NCBI RefSeq assembly: GCF_900880675.1
Contig: NC_044198.1
Location: 3,854,831-3,918,830, forward strand
DNA: 64,000 nucleotides
DNA from: Sparus aurata
Taxonomy: Eukaryota > Chordata > Actinopteri > Spariformes > Sparidae
Reading direction: 5' to 3'
Part shown: positions 1 to 15,000 of the stretch, in pieces
Layout of the letters: each line of letters opens with the position of its first letter
Numbering within the stretch: the first letter of the stretch is position 1
Made by a program: the position numbers and the translations under genes
The notes under the pieces: generated by a model
Database searches by the model: none
What the model was told of the DNA's origin: nothing
Seen by the model: the letters and a program-made list of their open reading frames with translations, nothing else

Positions 1-3000
1 GAGCTCGTCACCAACTGGGAGCAGATTCGCACCTTGGCCGCTGAGCGCCACACCCGCCTGAACGACTCCTACAGGTAAAAAGCTAGACACAGTTTGGTGA
101 CAAACTGTCTGTAGAGCCATATATCTGTTACTTGTTGAATATATCAAATATGCTGCTTATGTTTTTTGTTTTGTATTTTAAAAAGGAATATGAAAACTGC
201 TTTTCCACAGACAGATATTGACTCAGTGACAGTATAGAGGGAATGTAAGGCTTCTTTTCTCTCCAATAGTCTGCTCACTTCTGCCCTCTTGTGACAATTT
301 CTTTAAGGCTGCAGCGTTTCACAGCTGACTTCAGGGATCTGACCAGCTGGGTGACAGAGATGAAGGCCCTTATTAATGCTGACGAGCTGGCCAATGATGT
401 GGCTGGAGCGGAAGCTCTGCTAGACCGCCACCAGGAGCATAAGGTCAAATCTCCCATAACACACCAGGGCGCAGCTTCTTTGAATTGGATTTGCTTTTTA
501 GTTTGTTCCTTTAAAAGCTGAACACTAGCATTTACTGCACATGTAAATCAAACAAAACAATTTGATAATATCAATAAGTGTTTTTATTTTGTGTTTTCAG
601 GGAGAGATTGATGCCCATGAGGACAGTTTCAGGGCCACTGATGAAGCTGGCCAGGCCTTACTCAATACAGGACACTATGCCTCTGACGAGGTCAAGGAAA
701 AGGTACGCCTATGATAGCATCCAAACTGTACTTATTGTCATATTGTATTACTGTATCTTTACCTTCACACTACCATTTACCATGTTTATAAAGGTGTGTC
801 GTATTATTTTTTTTAGCTGGGCATCCTTACAGAGGAGAAGGAGTCTCTGCTGGATCTGTGGGAGGTTCGTAGGCAGCAGTATGAGCAGTGTATGGACCTG
901 CAGCTCTTCTACAGGGACACTGAGCAAGTTGACAACTGGATGAGCAAACAAGAGGTAACCAACACCTTTCCTCAGGAAAGAATTAGCCCAGAGCATATTG
1001 TGTATTAGATATGATGTGCCAATTTTTATTGTCCTATGTTGATTGTGTAGGCTTTCCTCCTGAATGAAGACCTTGGTGACTCCCTGGACAGTGTAGAGGC
1101 ATTGCTGAAAAAACACGAAGACTTTGAGAAGTCACTTAGCGCCCAGGAGGAGAAGATCACCGTAAGTTCCTTCCTACAATTGGAAGGTGTTCAGTCACAG
1201 ACAAGTTATATTGAGTTGTTACGAAAATTGTTTTGTTATGATATAGGATACAGTTCTCCATATCTCTCCTCCTTGTACATCCAGGCCCTGGATGAGTTTG
1301 CAACCAAATTAATCCAGAACAACCACTATGCCAAAGAGGACGTGGCTACCCGCAGAGATGCTGTAAGTACTTCCCACAAATCAGACTGTACACTAAAGCA
1401 GCTGGCAATTTTGTATTTCTCCCAGTGTGAACTTAAAAAGTAATACATCTTCTTTTATTTTGAACATTCATAGCTGCTTAGCCGCCGCAACGCCCTGCAT
1501 GAGCGTGCTCAGTCTCGTCGGTCTGCTTTGGAGGATTCCTTCCACCTGCAGCAGTTCTTTAGGGACTCTGATGAGCTCAAGAGCTGGATCAACGAGAAGA
1601 TGAAGACTGCCACAGATGAGGCTTACAAGGTAATTGATCAAACAATAGGTGATTCTTGTTTTAAGATGTGTCCATCTTGAAATGCGTTTGTACATCCAAA
1701 TGTTAAACCCACTGTTTCTAATCCTCTGTGCCTCTGCCATCTGGACAACAGGACCCCTCCAACCTGCAAGGAAAGGTGCAGAAACACCAGGCTTTTGAAG
1801 CTGAGCTGTCAGCGAATCAGAGCCGCATCGATGCCCTGCAGAAGTCAGGCCAGGAGCTGCTGGATGGAAAGCATTACGCCTCCACTGAGGTGGCTGGCCG
1901 CATGGAGGAAGTCAGCTCCCAGTGGAAGAAACTACTAGAGGCCACTGAGCTCAAAGGTACTGACTGCAGGAAAGCTTAGGTTGCCCGGTTTTGTACTGAA
2001 CTGAAGATAGTGTAGGTGTTTTGTGGACAGGTTGGATTTCATTCAAGTACAAAGTTGATATCTTCAAATATCTGAGAAAAGAGACCTGAGGACGATAAAC
2101 GTTTGAGCAACCACAAACCAAAAAACAACAACAAGACATGTGAAACTAGACATACAGTCAAGCAAAAAATGAAGAAATCAATAAAGGCATATTAAAGATG
2201 TTAAATGAAAGGGGGAATGGAAGAATCAAGCCCCTGGGACGGTAGTTCTGTCCAGATTAGTGGGTACATTCAGGATGTCTGAGGTTCAGTAGTTGGATTA
2301 TGTACTTCAATGAGAGAAGACGTGAGGTTGTAAGTCATCCAGGTTTGTAATACAGAGAGCAGTGATGTGTACAGAACTTATCATTAATGAGATGGGGTTT
2401 AACTGCTGAATGGATGAAAGCACCGCATGGTAATAAAGTGCATTATAGTTAACTGAACAAGAGTTTAACAGTCTTGAAAAGAAAGCCATACATTCTATAC
2501 AGGGAGTATAGAAGAGTATTAAAGGGTTACATTCAGATTTTTTTGGGGTCATTTGTATGTATGTGTTTGTATGGAGGTGAAAGTATTATTAGTACCCACG
2601 ACAGAATTACTGGCAAGATAGTCAGAGGAACAACTTTTAGAGAATACCACGCACCTGGTCCAAATAATTTCTTTTAAAAAGGTCCCTGTGTCAAATCAGA
2701 TTATAGAGTCAAATTCTTGCCATGACTGAGCTAAGTGATTAGCTCCAAATTATAGTTTGCCGCCATTCATGACCTGCTTGATAGGGAAGGAGGTAAGGCT
2801 GTCACAATATCAGACTACACAATTATCATGTTCAAACGTTTTCATGATGACGCTATTATCACTATCTCCAGAAATGTTTTCTCTTCAACATTGTTTGAAA
2901 AATAAAAAAGACCAGAAAATAATCAAGTCTAGGGAGGTGGGGTGCGCAGATAGTCTAGTGGTTAAGAGTGCATGCCAAATATGCAGCTGACCCTGGTTTG

Positions 3001-6000
3001 GATCCTGCCCGGAGGACCTTTGCTGCATGTCACACCCCCCTCTCTCTCCCATCAGAGTCAGAGTCTGCGTGGGACCAGTCAGATAAAATTGTATCGTCTG
3101 TATAAAAAAGATATATTGAAGTACTGATTACTTCAGGAAAAAGTGTGTGTAAAATGTAAATAATCATGGACTAAGAATGACCCCTCAAGAACCCCATTAC
3201 TGATGTTAAGATGTCTGACTGAGCTGAGTTTTGTTTGCAAATTTAATGTGATTTTTCTGCTGTCTGATGTTTTACTTTAGGCATCAAGCTCCGTGAGGCC
3301 AACCAGCAGCAGCAATTTAACAGAAATGTTGAGGACATTGAGCTATGGCTGTATGAGGTTGAGGGCCACCTGGCTTCAGATGACTATGGAAAAGACCTGA
3401 CCAGTGTCCAGAACCTACAGAAAAAACATGCACTGCTGGAGGCTGATGTGGCTGCTCACCAGGTACCCAATGCAAGATATATAGTACATCATACGAGCAT
3501 ACCTGATACCTACTAATACCCATGTTACTTGTACACTATTTAATAAATGAATTGTTATCTCTCAGGATCGCATTGATGGCATAACAATCCAGGGTCGCCA
3601 GTTCCAAGAGGCTGGGCACTTTGATGCTGACAACATCCGCAAGAAACAGGAGGCCTTGGTGGTGCGTTATGAAGCCCTGCGTGAGCCCATGGCTGCACGC
3701 AAGCAGAAACTGTCGGACTCTCTCAGGCTTCAGCAGCTGTTTAGAGATGTGGAGGATGAGGAGACTTGGATCCGTGAGAAGGAGCCCATTGCTGCCTCTA
3801 CCAACAGAGGTAAAACTGAGTGCAGTCAGCATCCAGGCTGCCATCTGAAAATAGATTACATAGATAAGCAGTTAACTTGGGGGATGTTTCAGTTGAAGCC
3901 CACCATTTAGATATTTCATATGATTGATTAAAGTTTTTAAAAAAATCTGTCTTGGTGTTTTCCTCAGGCAAAGACCTGATTGGTGTCCAGAACTTGCTGA
4001 AGAAGCACCAGGCCCTGCAGGCTGAGATCACTGGTCATGAGCCTCGCATTAAGGCTGTCACCCAGAAAGGAGAGGCTATGGTGGAGGAAGGTATTCACTG
4101 CAATTCCAAGCCTTGTTTAGAAATCTTCTGGAAGATACCAAAGTTAATTATTGTTTAACCTGATCTGAAATGCTGTGCTCCCAGGGCACTTTGCTGGTGA
4201 GGAGGTGAAAGTTAAGTTGGGTGAACTTCATGGACGCTGGGACACACTGAAGTCTAAGGCATCCCAAAGAAGACAGGATCTGGAGGACTCTTTGCAGGCC
4301 CAGCAGTACTTTGCAGATGCAAATGAGGCTGAGTCTTGGATGAGGGAGAAGGAGCCCATTGTGGGGAGCGTAGACTATGGCAAAGACGAGGACTCTGCTG
4401 AGGTACAACACCACAGATGTGTTTCAACAAAATAACAGAAAAACTCATATTTTCTAAGACACTATATACTATTTAAGTAAGAAGTACATGTCTTGTTTAT
4501 ATCCCTTTGTGATGAATAGTATTTCTTCCACAGGCTCTGCTCAAGAAGCATGAGGCCCTGATGTCTGACCTGACTGCATACGGCAGCAGCATTCACGGGC
4601 TGAAGGAACAGGCCCAGTCCTGCAGGGTAAAACCCAATTCTTCTTAAAACACAACCTCAACTCTGCACATGTGTTCTGTTGGAGGATTTTCAATGCACAG
4701 TGAAGCCTCTTATTGCTAGTCCGTTTTAGGAATTCTCTGGTAATCAGTGGTGAGATAATGAGACAAAATGTTGTTTTTTAACTCTACAGCAACAAGTGGC
4801 ACCAACTGATGATGAGACTGGGAAAGAGCTGGTCCTGGCCTTGTATGACTACCAGGAGAAGAGTCCCCGAGAAGTTACTATGAAGAAGGGAGACATCCTC
4901 ACCCTGCTCAACAGCACCAACAAGGTATAGATCAAACCAGCTCAATTTGACTGCACCATTAACTGTACTTCAGGCTAAACCTAGCCCGTTCATTCTACTT
5001 CATTTTTTATGGTACAGATATGGTAATCATAATGGTCTGAAATGTAAAATTGTGTATTGTTTTTAATCATGAAACATACAATTTTGGAATTTTTTATATA
5101 CAAGTACTGTTGTTGTTGTTAGTATTATCAATAAAGATATCCTGTAATTTAGTGAAATTAAACAGCCATTGAAGCCCTTTTTGTGATCACATGCTGATAT
5201 TACTCCTCTGTGTGTCCTCCTTCCTACAGGACTGGTGGAAGGTGGAGGTGAACGATCGCCAGGGCTTTGTTCCTGCTGCTTATGTGAAGAAGCTTGACCC
5301 CACCCAGTCCTCTTCCAGGGAAAACCTGCTAGATGAGCATGGTAGCATTGCACTGCGCCAAGACCAGATTGAGAATCAGTAAGAAACCCTAACCTTCTGT
5401 ATTTTTCTCATCAACTAATTTCTCTTTTCCAACTAGATTTATCTGATTATTCCCTTTTCAGTCTTTCTCTGTTCTTTAACCTCTCTTACTTCCATGACAT
5501 CATATTCTCTGCTCAGTTTTCTAACACTAATGACCTTCCCCCTGGCCTCTTTCTGTCTCCTCTGCTGTCCTTTGCTGTATTTAACAACTAAATCTTGCCT
5601 TGCTGTGCGTTCGCCTTGCCACTGAGCAGGCTTGTCACCAAGGAGGCCTGCAGCGTGTCTGTGCGCATGAAGCAGGTGGAAGAGCTGTGAGTAGGAACCA
5701 GCGTCCCTCTGAGTGTTCTTGTGATCGTGATACCACTAAATTTCATCAGCAGTTTTACATCCCTCCCAACCCGAACAACCCTGATGTTGTGTGACACTGT
5801 GTCAACTTCACCCCGTCTTCTATTCGGTACAGGGATAGAAGTACTTTTGACGCTCATCCCTAACATCCCTCTCATCCCAGGCCTGCCCATGGATGTGAAT
5901 TGCTTATTTTCTGTCTGTCATTAGCCATTCTGTTATGCACATGTTGCGCTTTGACTCACTTTTGCATAGGTAATCTCAATGTCCAAGGTAGGGTTGGGCC

Positions 6001-9000
6001 ATTGCGTCTTTATTCAAGTCAGCCAGTTACTTTAGACAGTGACAGTTACTTGAGACATGCTGTCCTATTGGGATTAAATCACAGCAATTTATTGAAAGGC
6101 TGGTATTCATTGGTAGGCATCAAGGATTAAAAGCCACCTCACTTGGCTTATTATCAGTTTTGGTCCTACAGTAGCATACTGTTATCAAGATGTTCTCCTA
6201 GACCTCATCTGTTTGCTGAAACAATTAAATAAAGTCTGCATTACATAAATGGTTTTCAATGTCTCACAGTTTAACAACAGGAGTTTAGGGCAACCAGCAA
6301 ATGTTCAATCAATGATGATGATGATCAATCAATCATTACATTTTCCATTGATCATTTTGGTATAATCAATCAAATTCTAATAAACTCCTGGACTCCTATC
6401 AAAATTTCTTCCAATTGGTTTGACTGTTCACTTCAGCTCTACAGGATGATTTCACGTTTTTTGTTTTGGGAATCATTGGTTTTTATCCCAGAAATGAGTA
6501 ATAAATACAAATTCCTTTCAAGCTTATTCTCCATCATCAGTTGTCATTTTTAGTCTTTGAAAAATAAACGTAAACATTAAGCTTTTGTATGAACATTACA
6601 CGATTTCATTATATGGTTGTGACTTTTCCCAAGGTACGGCACCCTGATGGAGCTGGGAGAGAAACGCAAGGACATGCTAGAGAAGAGCTGCAAGAAGTTT
6701 ATGTTATTCCGCGAGGCCAATGAGCTTCAGCAGTGGATCAATGAGAAGGAGAGTGCCCTCACTAACGAAGAAGTCGGCTCTGACCTGGAACAGGTCGAGG
6801 TCTTGCAGAAGAAGTTTGACGACTTCCAGAAGGTAATGGACGCAGTTTTGAAAATGTTTTTCCTTTACCAGAAGTCATTCTGTCATGTCCAAGTTAACCC
6901 TTTGTTCCACTAGCTTCTGTAACTCAACGCAAACGCTTTTTTAGCTATTCTTATATCAGTCTTTCTGACAAAGTGACTGGCACCTAAAATTGAAACTGTC
7001 ATAATTTACCAAAGTAAACCGCCGTGACTTACATCCACCATTATTCCAACCATTCTGTAAATTATTTAGTCTGAATTGAAGCCAGGGACAAACCTGAAGA
7101 ATGACTATAAAGAGATTGCTCATCTTCTCACTGATGGTTTCATTTACATATGTATAGTCATCAGAATTGAATTGATAATGTTTCTTAACAAGTTAAAAAC
7201 TCCTTGTTGCTGCCGTGACTTCACTCTTACCTTCTGTGTATTTGTTGAGATTGCTTGAACATGTCATGTCTGACAGAAAGTGTATGATGTTGCTCTTTTG
7301 TTTGGTCCAGGACCTGAAGGCCAATGAGTCTCGTCTGAGGGACATCAACAAAGTAGCTTCTGAGCTGGAGTCTGAAGGTCTCATGGCTGAGGAGGCCCCT
7401 GCGGTTCAGGCTCAAGTAAGTTCTACCCTCCTGGTTTAACCGTATGAATCAATTTACGTGCTTTAATTGTTGGATTTTTATGGAAATTGTGTTTTACATC
7501 TGCAGCAACAAGAGCTGCTTGGTGCTGCACCCGGCAAGGTTAGAATCATTTCTGTAATTTACATACATTTTGCTTGATATTTGGGAAATGTTTTAGATAT
7601 CACAACAATGACATTTATGTTTCTTGGAACAGGATGAAGCCGATTCCAAGACTGCATCTCCATGGAAGGTGAGCGTCCTCTAACTGTTAATCCGTATCAA
7701 CCAAATGCATTCCAGCATTCAATTGTTTTATGAATTTTTTTTTTTATAAAAAATGCATCAACTGCAAAGACCTGACAGACTGTCAGTCTTGATCTGATAC
7801 TGTAACTGTGCATGACTGTTCAGCATTGGGTTGATGTTTGATACTGGTGTGTCACTTCTTGTATTAACTGCAATCATGCCCAGAGACATTTTATCGGCAT
7901 GTGGATAATGTTACATATCTGCATGGAATATGATTAGACATTTATGAGACAAATGGGAGCTGAGAGTTCCCAAGCCTTTTTAAATCTCTCTGAAATTTAA
8001 AATGATGTCCCGAGATGTCTCAAGTCATTTCCAAATGTTTTGTTTGATTCATCATAATATAATGTTTGGGGCTGGTTCAGCTCCAGCCATGGTTGCAGTT
8101 CTGTCTCTGCCCTGACTGGTGTAATGTCTTGGTTGGTCTTTGGAGAAGACAAAGACAAACCCTGGGAGTTTCCATACTACTCTTGACTGGTGTGGTGTTT
8201 TTTCTGTTTTTGTCCTCCTCCTTTTCCCTACCTCTTTCTACCATGTTTTGTTGACTATAGAATATACGCTTGGCTGTTCAAACAACGGCTAACTTTAATA
8301 CTATCAAGGTAAGATTAACTAGTCCATCCCAACCTCCCCCTCCCTAGCTCCCCTGTCCCGCATTGTGGTCAGAAAACTAACCCCGTCGTCATGGTTTCTG
8401 TCACGGTGTCACCTGATCAGTCTTGTCCTGTTCTCTGAAACCCGACTCAAACTAATTCAAAGAGTGGTTTGGTTTGGTTCCATCTTCTCTCTCATGGCAT
8501 CTGTTTGTCTTGTTATCATCCATTTTGTTGACTGTAGTATGAATGATTGTTGGCATACTACATAAGTTGAGTCTTTAGCATCCTTTTTGCCGTCATTGTC
8601 TTTGATCTCATTCTCTGTCATTTTCTTCCCATGTATCCAGTCCTGTGCATCTCACCCCCATCATGCACCTGCCCTTGTTTGTCCATCACTGTCTGTGCTT
8701 ATCAGTCACATGCACATCTAATGCACATTGCATTTGCATGATCATATTTAATTTAGCATCCCTTACCTTCAAATAATGATCTCAAAGTTTATCTGATGTT
8801 GCTGTTTAATGTTAATGGCTCAATCACTCTGATTCCCTCTTGAGGGTGTGCGTAGTTCACCTACTATACTGCAAATCGTTGTAAATTTTGAGAACAAAAC
8901 TGGAATAAACAGGCCGCAGAAGGGCTTGGCAAACCCTGAAGAGTGCAGAGTGTATTTTTAATGCCAACTGTTTTGTGTGTAGGAGCTGAACAATCGCTGG

Positions 9001-12000
9001 CGGTCCCTGCAGCAGCTTGCTGAAGATAGGAGCAACATGCTGGGAAGTGCCCATGAGGTGCAGCGATTCCACAGGTAAGAGCTGAAGACTGTTAGAAAAC
9101 ACATGGTGTGGTGTATTTTACATAACCTACACCAAGCTCTGTTAAGCTGCACTTTCATGTACATGAAGTTACCGGAACCATACAATTCTGACTCACAAAT
9201 TTGATGTTTGGGTTTGAGCGGGGTGATACAGAAAAAGTGTTGGCCTTGTACAGATCCCATTCCAGATTCTAACAAATCTGGCTGGCATCACATTTGTCGT
9301 GGGAAAAAAAATGGGATTGAGAGAAAGAACATTGGCCTAATCTTCCAGAGTTGGGGGTTACATGATCACCTGGTTTCAGACCTGTGAATATTCATCATAA
9401 CTCCAATTTGTTTAGTTCTTCTTATTTGAACACAAGCTTTCATATGACAATTTGCTAGCCTTCTGGTTTCTACCTACATTTAAAAAGCTTCATAATTAAG
9501 TTTTTTTTTCAATCAACGTGATGGTCTGCTTATAGCAACTGTTACCAAAGCTTGTGTTGCCTGATATTATCTCTAATGGAAAAAATATTTTCTCATTACT
9601 AACTGCTTACAGCAAAACCATATGCACTTTTTCCCAACAAGAAACAAGCACACACTATCACATGAAAAGATAAAGTCAAACAATACTAATTCAGTATGAT
9701 AATAGGAATGATGGTAAAAGCTATGTGAAAAAGTCAGCAGACTCAATAATATCATTTACACAGCAATATCTATGTTTACTAGACTAATTAACAATATAGC
9801 AGCAAACTAAACCCCTCAATGTTTTCAATTGAGGAATAATGTTTTGTGTTTTAATTTCTTATTACTCAGTTTTCCTCAAACCAGCAACTAGTGGACAGCA
9901 CTGTAATAATTGCTTCTTACAAGAATCAAGATGTTTAATAGCTAAAAAAAAAAGTTTTCTTGTGCAGTGTTTAAACTGAAACCATGTGCTTACTTGCACA
10001 TAAAACACTTCCAGATGTTTCAACAAGCGTACAGATGCACTTTACAACATTTGACCAAAGTTGTGTTCATTCCTGCTCAGGGATGCTGATGAAACCAAAG
10101 AGTGGATTGAGGAAAAGAACCAGGCCCTCAACACTGACAACTATGGTCACGACTTGGCCAGTGTCCAGGCTTTGCAGCGCAAACATGAAGGCTTTGAGAG
10201 AGACCTGGCAGCCCTGGGTGATAAGGTTAGATTATCTTTTAGTCAAAATGTGAGATTGTAGCTGATCTACCATCAAATCGTTGGTGTAAGTGTATTTAGT
10301 CTCTTGAGGCATTTCCTAATTTTTCCTCCTCGCCCGCCCAGGTGAACTCTCTTGGGGAGACAGCAGAGCGTCTCATTCAGTCCCACCCTGAAGCAGTGGA
10401 TGACATCCAGGAGAAATGCACTGAGCTGAACACTGCCTGGAGCAGCCTGGTAGGACGTGCTGACCAGCGCAAAGACAAGCTTGGCAACTCTCACGACTTG
10501 CAGCGCTTCCTCTCTGACTTCAGGTGAGAACAGCTGTTGGATGTCATTGTCAGATTTATTTGTTCAGGTGATGAACTAGAGTGAAAATGGGATACAGTTT
10601 GCTTTTGGTAATTTTCTGGCTATAACTCGTCACCTTTTACACAGAGATCTGATGTCATGGATTAATGGCATCCGAGGACTGGTGTCCTCAGAGGAGCTTG
10701 CCAAGGATGTGACCGGAGCTGAGGCCCTTCTGGAAAGACACCAGGTATTGAATTGTTATTATTAATTTTCTGTACAAAATTGATGCCTTTGTCCTCTCGG
10801 TTTTGACCATCCATCTTTCTTTTCTTTTTCCATCTTTTCAGGAACACCGCACAGAGATTGATGCGCGTGCTGGTACCTTCCACGCCTTTGAACAGTTCGG
10901 CCAGCAGCTGCTGGTGCGAGGCCACTATGCTAGTCCCGAGATTCAGCAGAAACTGGAGGCTCTAGACCGTGAGCGTGCTGACCTGGAGAAGGCCTGGGTG
11001 CAGCGTCGCATGATGTTAGACCAGTGCCTTGAGCTCCAGGTACTGAAGTGTTGAGCCCATGGCATGCCCCACTAGAAACAGCTATTGTGTCGACTGACAG
11101 ATGTCCTTGACCCTCCGCTGACTTACTAACTCTCTTTGTCTCTTTGACTCTCATTTGTCCCCTTGTAGCTCTTCAACAGGGACTGTGAGCAGGCTGAGAA
11201 CTGGATGGCAGCTCGAGAAGCCTTCCTTGCCAGTGATGACAAGGGTGACTCCCTGGACAGTGTGGAGGCCCTCATCAAGAAACATGAAGACTTTGACAAG
11301 GCCATTAATGTGCAGGTCAGTAAAATGTTTTGCTGCTCATTAATAGCTTGAAAATTGATCACACTTGTGTTCCATTAATGATGAAATGTTGCATTGCTGT
11401 ACAGGAGGAGAAGATTGCTGCTCTGCAGTCCTTTGCTGAACAGCTAATTGGAGCTGACCATTATGCCAAACCTGAGATCTTCAACCGCCGCAAGGAAGTC
11501 CTTGACAGGTAGAACACAAAACATAAGACAGAGCAGAAGAATCGTTTTCCTTTACTCCATATATGCACCCTTACTAATGTTCAGCATTTAGAGAGACATT
11601 CCCAGTGTAGTTTCAAGTACCATCACTCACATTGTCAATCTGAACAGGGATAAGATCTAAACCAGTTCCTAGATGGGCAGCAGTAGGAAAGACATTTTTC
11701 TTAGCATTTCAACTGAGACAGGACAGAACCACTTGGTAATTTAGTAAGCAAACTAAAGGCAACCTTTGTCAAAAAAAGAAAAATTGTGTTTGAGCTCTAT
11801 TTGTAAACTTAAAACTCTGATGTTTGAAAGGTGGCGCCACCTGAAGGCCCAGATGATCGAAAAGCGTTCCAAGCTGGGTGAATCCCAGACCTTGCAGCAG
11901 TTCAGCAGGGACGTGGACGAAATTGAGGCTTGGATCAGCGAGAAGCTTCAGACTGCAACTGATGAGTCTTACAAGGACCCAACCAACATCCAGGTACAAA

Positions 12001-15000
12001 AATGGCTTCCACTAGAACAGGTCAAATTCACAGAAGTTCAGTGCATCGTAAGCTAGTCTGAGAGGAGTGTGACTGTAAATTCCTCTGATCAGTTCAGTGA
12101 ATATAAAAGATGGCACCTAATTGTTTTTACAGGGATTGTAAATAATACAAGTACCATTCCACGGATGGTAACTGATTCTAGAGCAGGGGAGTTTGAAGGA
12201 AGTCAGTCGTGTGTCCTGGGCTAAATTAGAATTGCTTATCTGTTTGTCTTGTTTTATTGATGACACTCTCCTTTAACAATGTCAAATCCCTCCCTGTGTC
12301 CTGTCTGAAGTGAGACTGAATTTTTCTCCCACTGTCTTATTTTTTTTTTTTATAGCTGTCCAAGCTGCTGGTAAGTTTAAGTAGTTTGTCAGCTGACTAA
12401 CAACCGAGCAGGTTCTCCTCCATGTGTCCACGTCTTTGCTGTGTGTGTAGACACGATGTAGAATGAGCACTCCGTCCATCTTGAGTTTGTCCCTCATCAG
12501 CACCGTTTAGTGCCAGCTTCTTTTCCATCTGGGTTTTAATTACTTTAATTTAAAAAAAAAAAAAAAAGAAAAAAAAGCTTATTGCTGTGTTCATTTTTGT
12601 ATTTCATTCTAGGTATGTTTGTCATAGAAGGCTACTAGTTGTTGGGTGTGGCTTCCATCATTATTTTTAATTCTTGAGGGAGGTTATCTTCAAACTTGCT
12701 TCAGATGTTTGAGTCAGAATCATTGAATTAGCTTGGAAATGTAATTGAGGTAGAGTCATAGCACAGCAAGGATGGCTCGACACTGCTGAAAAGCTGATAA
12801 ATTCTAAATTGTGAGAAGCAATCAGTGGTCCTTAACTGGCTCCTGTGTATGATGATACTAAAGACAGTATATACAAAGAGGGTGTTGTAGGCCAGCCGAG
12901 AAGATAAAGCAACTTAAAAAAAAAAATACAAACATGAAGCAACTTTGAAGTGATTCTTCTTTCAACAAGTTTTTTTTCAAAGTTCGCGCTGTTGCAGATG
13001 TTTTCCTCTATACGGCATTATATGTTTACTTGTTTGTCGTGTGTTTTTGTCAGTGTCCGACATACTGTCTGTCATGATCTGTGTCCTGTGTTGAAGTAAT
13101 TATTTTATATTCCACCTTCTAGTTTTGCTGTTCCAAACAATTTTATGAACTAATTAACATTTGACATTAATGTCAGCCTCATTATGCTTTGGATAAAGTT
13201 TTTTTTTTTATCATTAGTGGTCAAATTAATTGCTTAAGAATGCAATAATGCTAAGTGTTAAATGACTTTTTCTCAATTTAAGGAGAGTTCTGAGCATTTA
13301 CACCATAAGCAGGAACCTGTCCACCCCGTGGTTCTCATTTTGTGTCCATGTTTCTTCCTGCCTGTTTGTGTGCTGTCAGAGTAAGCATCAGAAACATCAG
13401 GCATTTGAGGCTGAGCTTCATGCCAACGCAGACAGAATCCGTGGAGTCATTGATACCGGCAACGCCCTGATCCAAAGAGGAGCTTGTGCTGGCAGTGAGG
13501 ATGCAGTCAAGGTATATTCATCATGTGTGCATACTGTGATTGCTGTATAATAAAGTAAAAGTTTATTCTTAAACGAACTACGAGGAACTTTCAACTGCTC
13601 TTCGTTTGACACTGATGCCTCTATCTAATCTACATAAGGCCATCAGTGAGACGGTTGACTGTTTCTAAATAGCTGTTATAATTATTCTTAATAACTGTCA
13701 CCAGGACCAATTCCAACTTCTCCAGGTCAAATAAGTTGTGAAATTAAAACCATCTTTTAATGGCAGTGTGCTGAAGATGGTGAGCCCGAGAAAAGATGAA
13801 GCTTTGTAGTCTGGTGGTATGGCGCTAATACAAAGTTTACCATCGTCATCTTTTGTCCAAAGGGGCTACCAGAATAAACAAAAAATTAAAGTTCATCATA
13901 GGAGCTTTAAATATTGATTAGGTATCGGGTATTCAGCAGACACATCAGATATGGCTCAACAGCAGAATTAGATTTACAATCTTTAAAAAATCAAGGGCAA
14001 AAAGTTAGGCCTTACAGGTCAGGACAACAAATCTGGGACCAACCATGTAAGAGCTTGAGAAAGTTCTGGCTAGAAGTAGGAGAGATGCTTGGAAAGCATT
14101 TTGGCAACTGTGCCGGCCCAGTTTGGAAAAAATCCTACAAGGTAGAGTTGACCTGTTAATTGTTTTGTTTTTTAATTTTAATTGAAAAACATATTTTAGT
14201 TTATTAATTTTGTTGGCTACAGTATCATCTGCTGCTGGTGAATTTACTCTGGTTTAATTAAGTTAATTCTATGAGTTGACAGAACAACAAAAAACTTCAC
14301 ATCAATCCTCACATCAATTTCTGACAGGTAGTGAGTCGGTAGCTCTATAGTATAAATGACAACTGGTGAACAAAATGAACAGAATCTGTGTTATTAACGT
14401 GCCTGCTCAAAAGAAGGCTGTGGTTATAAACCAAGGTCATTTAGCTCTCCATAAGGTGTGTGAGAAGTGAATTTAAATGCTGTGTTTTCGTGTCAAAATA
14501 AGAAATAAAATAACTTTGTTCAAACATGACTCATCCATTCCTTAGGCACGCCTCAGTGCTCTGGATGAACAGTGGCAGTTCCTTGTCAACAAATCTGCAG
14601 AGAAGAGCCAGAAACTTAAAGAGGCCAACAAGCAGCAGAACTTCAACACAGGCATCAAGGACTTTGACTTCTGGCTCTCTGAGGTGAGAAACTGCATTCA
14701 TGGAAGTGTGTAAAAACTCTGACGAAGCAATGTCCAGCAGGTCTGATGGTTTGTTGTTTGCCAGGTGGAAGCTCTTCTTGCCTCTGAGGATTATGGCAAG
14801 GATCTGGCCTCAGTTAACAACCTGCTGAAGAAACACCAGCTCCTGGAGGCTGACATTTCAGCCCATGAGGTATGCACGTCATTATTACAAATGGCTTCAC
14901 ATAAGGGTCAGCTGTAATGCAGTGAACACACAATACCTCATTTCAGTACATTAATCATCACAAAATACCCACCTAGGCAGTTGGTCTACAAGCTGGTTGG

